Source: Roseovarius halotolerans
GTDB taxonomy: Bacteria; Pseudomonadota; Alphaproteobacteria; Rhodobacterales; Rhodobacteraceae
Reading direction: 5' to 3'
Assembly: GCF_900172255.1 (NCBI RefSeq)
Contig: NZ_FWFU01000001.1
Coordinates: 1,116,001-1,180,000 of the forward strand
Length of the DNA: 64,000 bases
The notes below the pieces were generated by a model. The model did no database searches. It was not told the DNA's origin and saw only the letters and a program-made list of their open reading frames with translations. Of the stretch, positions 63,337 through 64,000 are shown piece after piece. The translations under genes were made by a program, and so were the position numbers. Within the stretch, counting starts at the first letter, position 1; each line of letters opens with the position of its first letter.

Positions 63337-64000
63337 ATGGATGCGCTCAATGCCATTGTCGCGCTTGCGAATTTCGTACTGGTGCCGGCGATCGCCTATG
63401 GCAGCCAGCTGGCGCTGGGGGCGCTGGGGGTGACGCTGATCTACGGGATATTGCGGTTCTCCAACTTTGCGCATGGCGACACGATGGCCTTCGGCACGAT
63501 GGTCACGGTGCTGGCGACATGGGGTCTGCAGGCAATGGGCGTGTCGCTGGGACCGTTGCCGACGGCATTGCTGGCGCTGCCGGTGGGGATACTCGGCTGC
63601 ATGGCGCTGGTGCTGGTGACGGATCGGGCGGTCTATCGGTTCTACCGCGCGCAGAAAGCCAAGCCCGTGATCCTCGTGATCGTGTCGATCGGCGTCATGT
63701 TCATCATGAACGGGCTTGTGCGCTTCATCATCGGCCCCGGCGACCAGCGTTTCGCCGATGGCGAGCGGTTCATCGTCTCGGCGCGGACATTCAAGGACAT
63801 GACCGGACTTGAGGAGGGGCTGGCGATCAAGACCACGCAGGGGATCACCGTGATCACGGCGGTGATCGTGGTGGCGCTGCTGTTCTGGTTCCTCAACCGC
63901 ACCCGCAGCGGCAAGTCCATGCGCGCCTATTCCGATAATGAGGACCTGGCGCTGTTGTCGGGGATCAACCCGGATCGGGTGGTGATGATCACATGGCTGA
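63337..64000 (+). CDS. livH: Liv-type ABC permease LivH (cut by window edge)
   Basis: The first 221 codons are visible and no stop is reached. The protein opens MDALNAIVALANFVLVPAIA and has the LivH motif GVTLIYGILRFSNFAHGD, hydrophobic helices and a loop NRTRSGKSMRAYSDNEDLALLSGI, which matches the LivH EAA-like region contacting the ATPase. Further LivM and a second half of LivH would lie beyond the window. Confidence 0.9.
   Translation, partial: MDALNAIVALANFVLVPAIAYGSQLALGALGVTLIYGILRFSNFAHGDTMAFGTMVTVLATWGLQAMGVSLGPLPTALLALPVGILGCMALVLVTDRAVYRFYRAQKAKPVILVIVSIGVMFIMNGLVRFIIGPGDQRFADGERFIVSARTFKDMTGLEEGLAIKTTQGITVITAVIVVALLFWFLNRTRSGKSMRAYSDNEDLALLSGINPDRVVMITWL

Noticed and set aside
1..64000. 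tRNA, rRNA, CRISPR, prophage or insertion-sequence signatures
   Set aside because: No clover-leaf-like gene, repeat-spacer array, integrase or transposase was found in the gaps or the coding frames.

Overview
The window is a 64 kb piece of a GC-rich alphaproteobacterial chromosome. The gene content fits a Roseobacter-type member of the Rhodobacteraceae. Supporting signs are the many ABC and TRAP uptake operons, an Entner-Doudoroff pair, a class II DAHP synthase, a methyl-THF/corrinoid methyltransferase-MetF-'virulence factor' trio, TamAB, a GlxA-type regulator, and a GC-rich hairpin repeat with a CCCCCGG(G/A)(A/G)TATTT tail that I associate with this family. I see no rRNA, tRNA, CRISPR array, insertion sequence or prophage. 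Both window edges cut genes: a HAD hydrolase at the left and a LivH permease at the right.

Layout. 1-4610: PhnD-PhnC-PhnE-PhnE uptake system ending in a HAD-IIA hydrolase, with a divergent DeoR/GlpR regulator. 4618-7134: Na+/H+ antiporter with a cyclic-nucleotide-binding-like tail. 7327-14713: oligopeptide-type ABC importer plus amidase, with a divergent GntR/FCD regulator. 14729-17199: edd-eda behind a gluconate-repressor-like operator. 17243-22954: TRAP-TAXI transporter plus a DadA-like oxidase, with a divergent LysR regulator. 22968-25785: a compact group (phosphoribosyltransferase, cysteine-rich FNR-type regulator, small HTH protein, phasin-like protein) carrying two FNR-type boxes. 25813-31412: tamA-tamB. 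31504-35711: RND pump and adaptor. 35851-39768: hybrid kinase with HPt, periplasmic molybdopterin-fold protein without the usual cysteine, and a divergent NarL-type response regulator. 39962-42697: AraC regulator and two short-chain dehydrogenases. 42818-45164: C1 (folate/corrinoid) operon. 45399-47232: ppx-rlmE. 47666-51318: FAD oxidoreductase, glutaryl-CoA dehydrogenase and its LysR regulator. 51446-54638: yicC-gmk-carbonic anhydrase-PhoR-like kinase. 54834-59016: PAS protein, sulfotransferase-fold protein, class II DAHP synthase, GlxA-type regulator. 59103-64000: PQQ-type sugar dehydrogenase and the start of a Liv-type ABC operon.

How it fits together. Much of the window is scavenging: four uptake operons (phn, dpp, TAXI, liv), three with their own divergent regulator and a visible dyad in the shared promoter. 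In all four, a strong hairpin without a clear U-tract sits directly after the solute-binding-protein gene and before the membrane/ATPase genes. This arrangement would give more binding protein than permease. The most coherent possibly undescribed regulatory unit is the FNR-type group at 22968-25785, where the regulator and two matching boxes lie together. The most unusual protein set is the kinase / cysteine-less molybdopterin-fold / response-regulator trio. These functional statements are inferences from family knowledge and context; no search was run.
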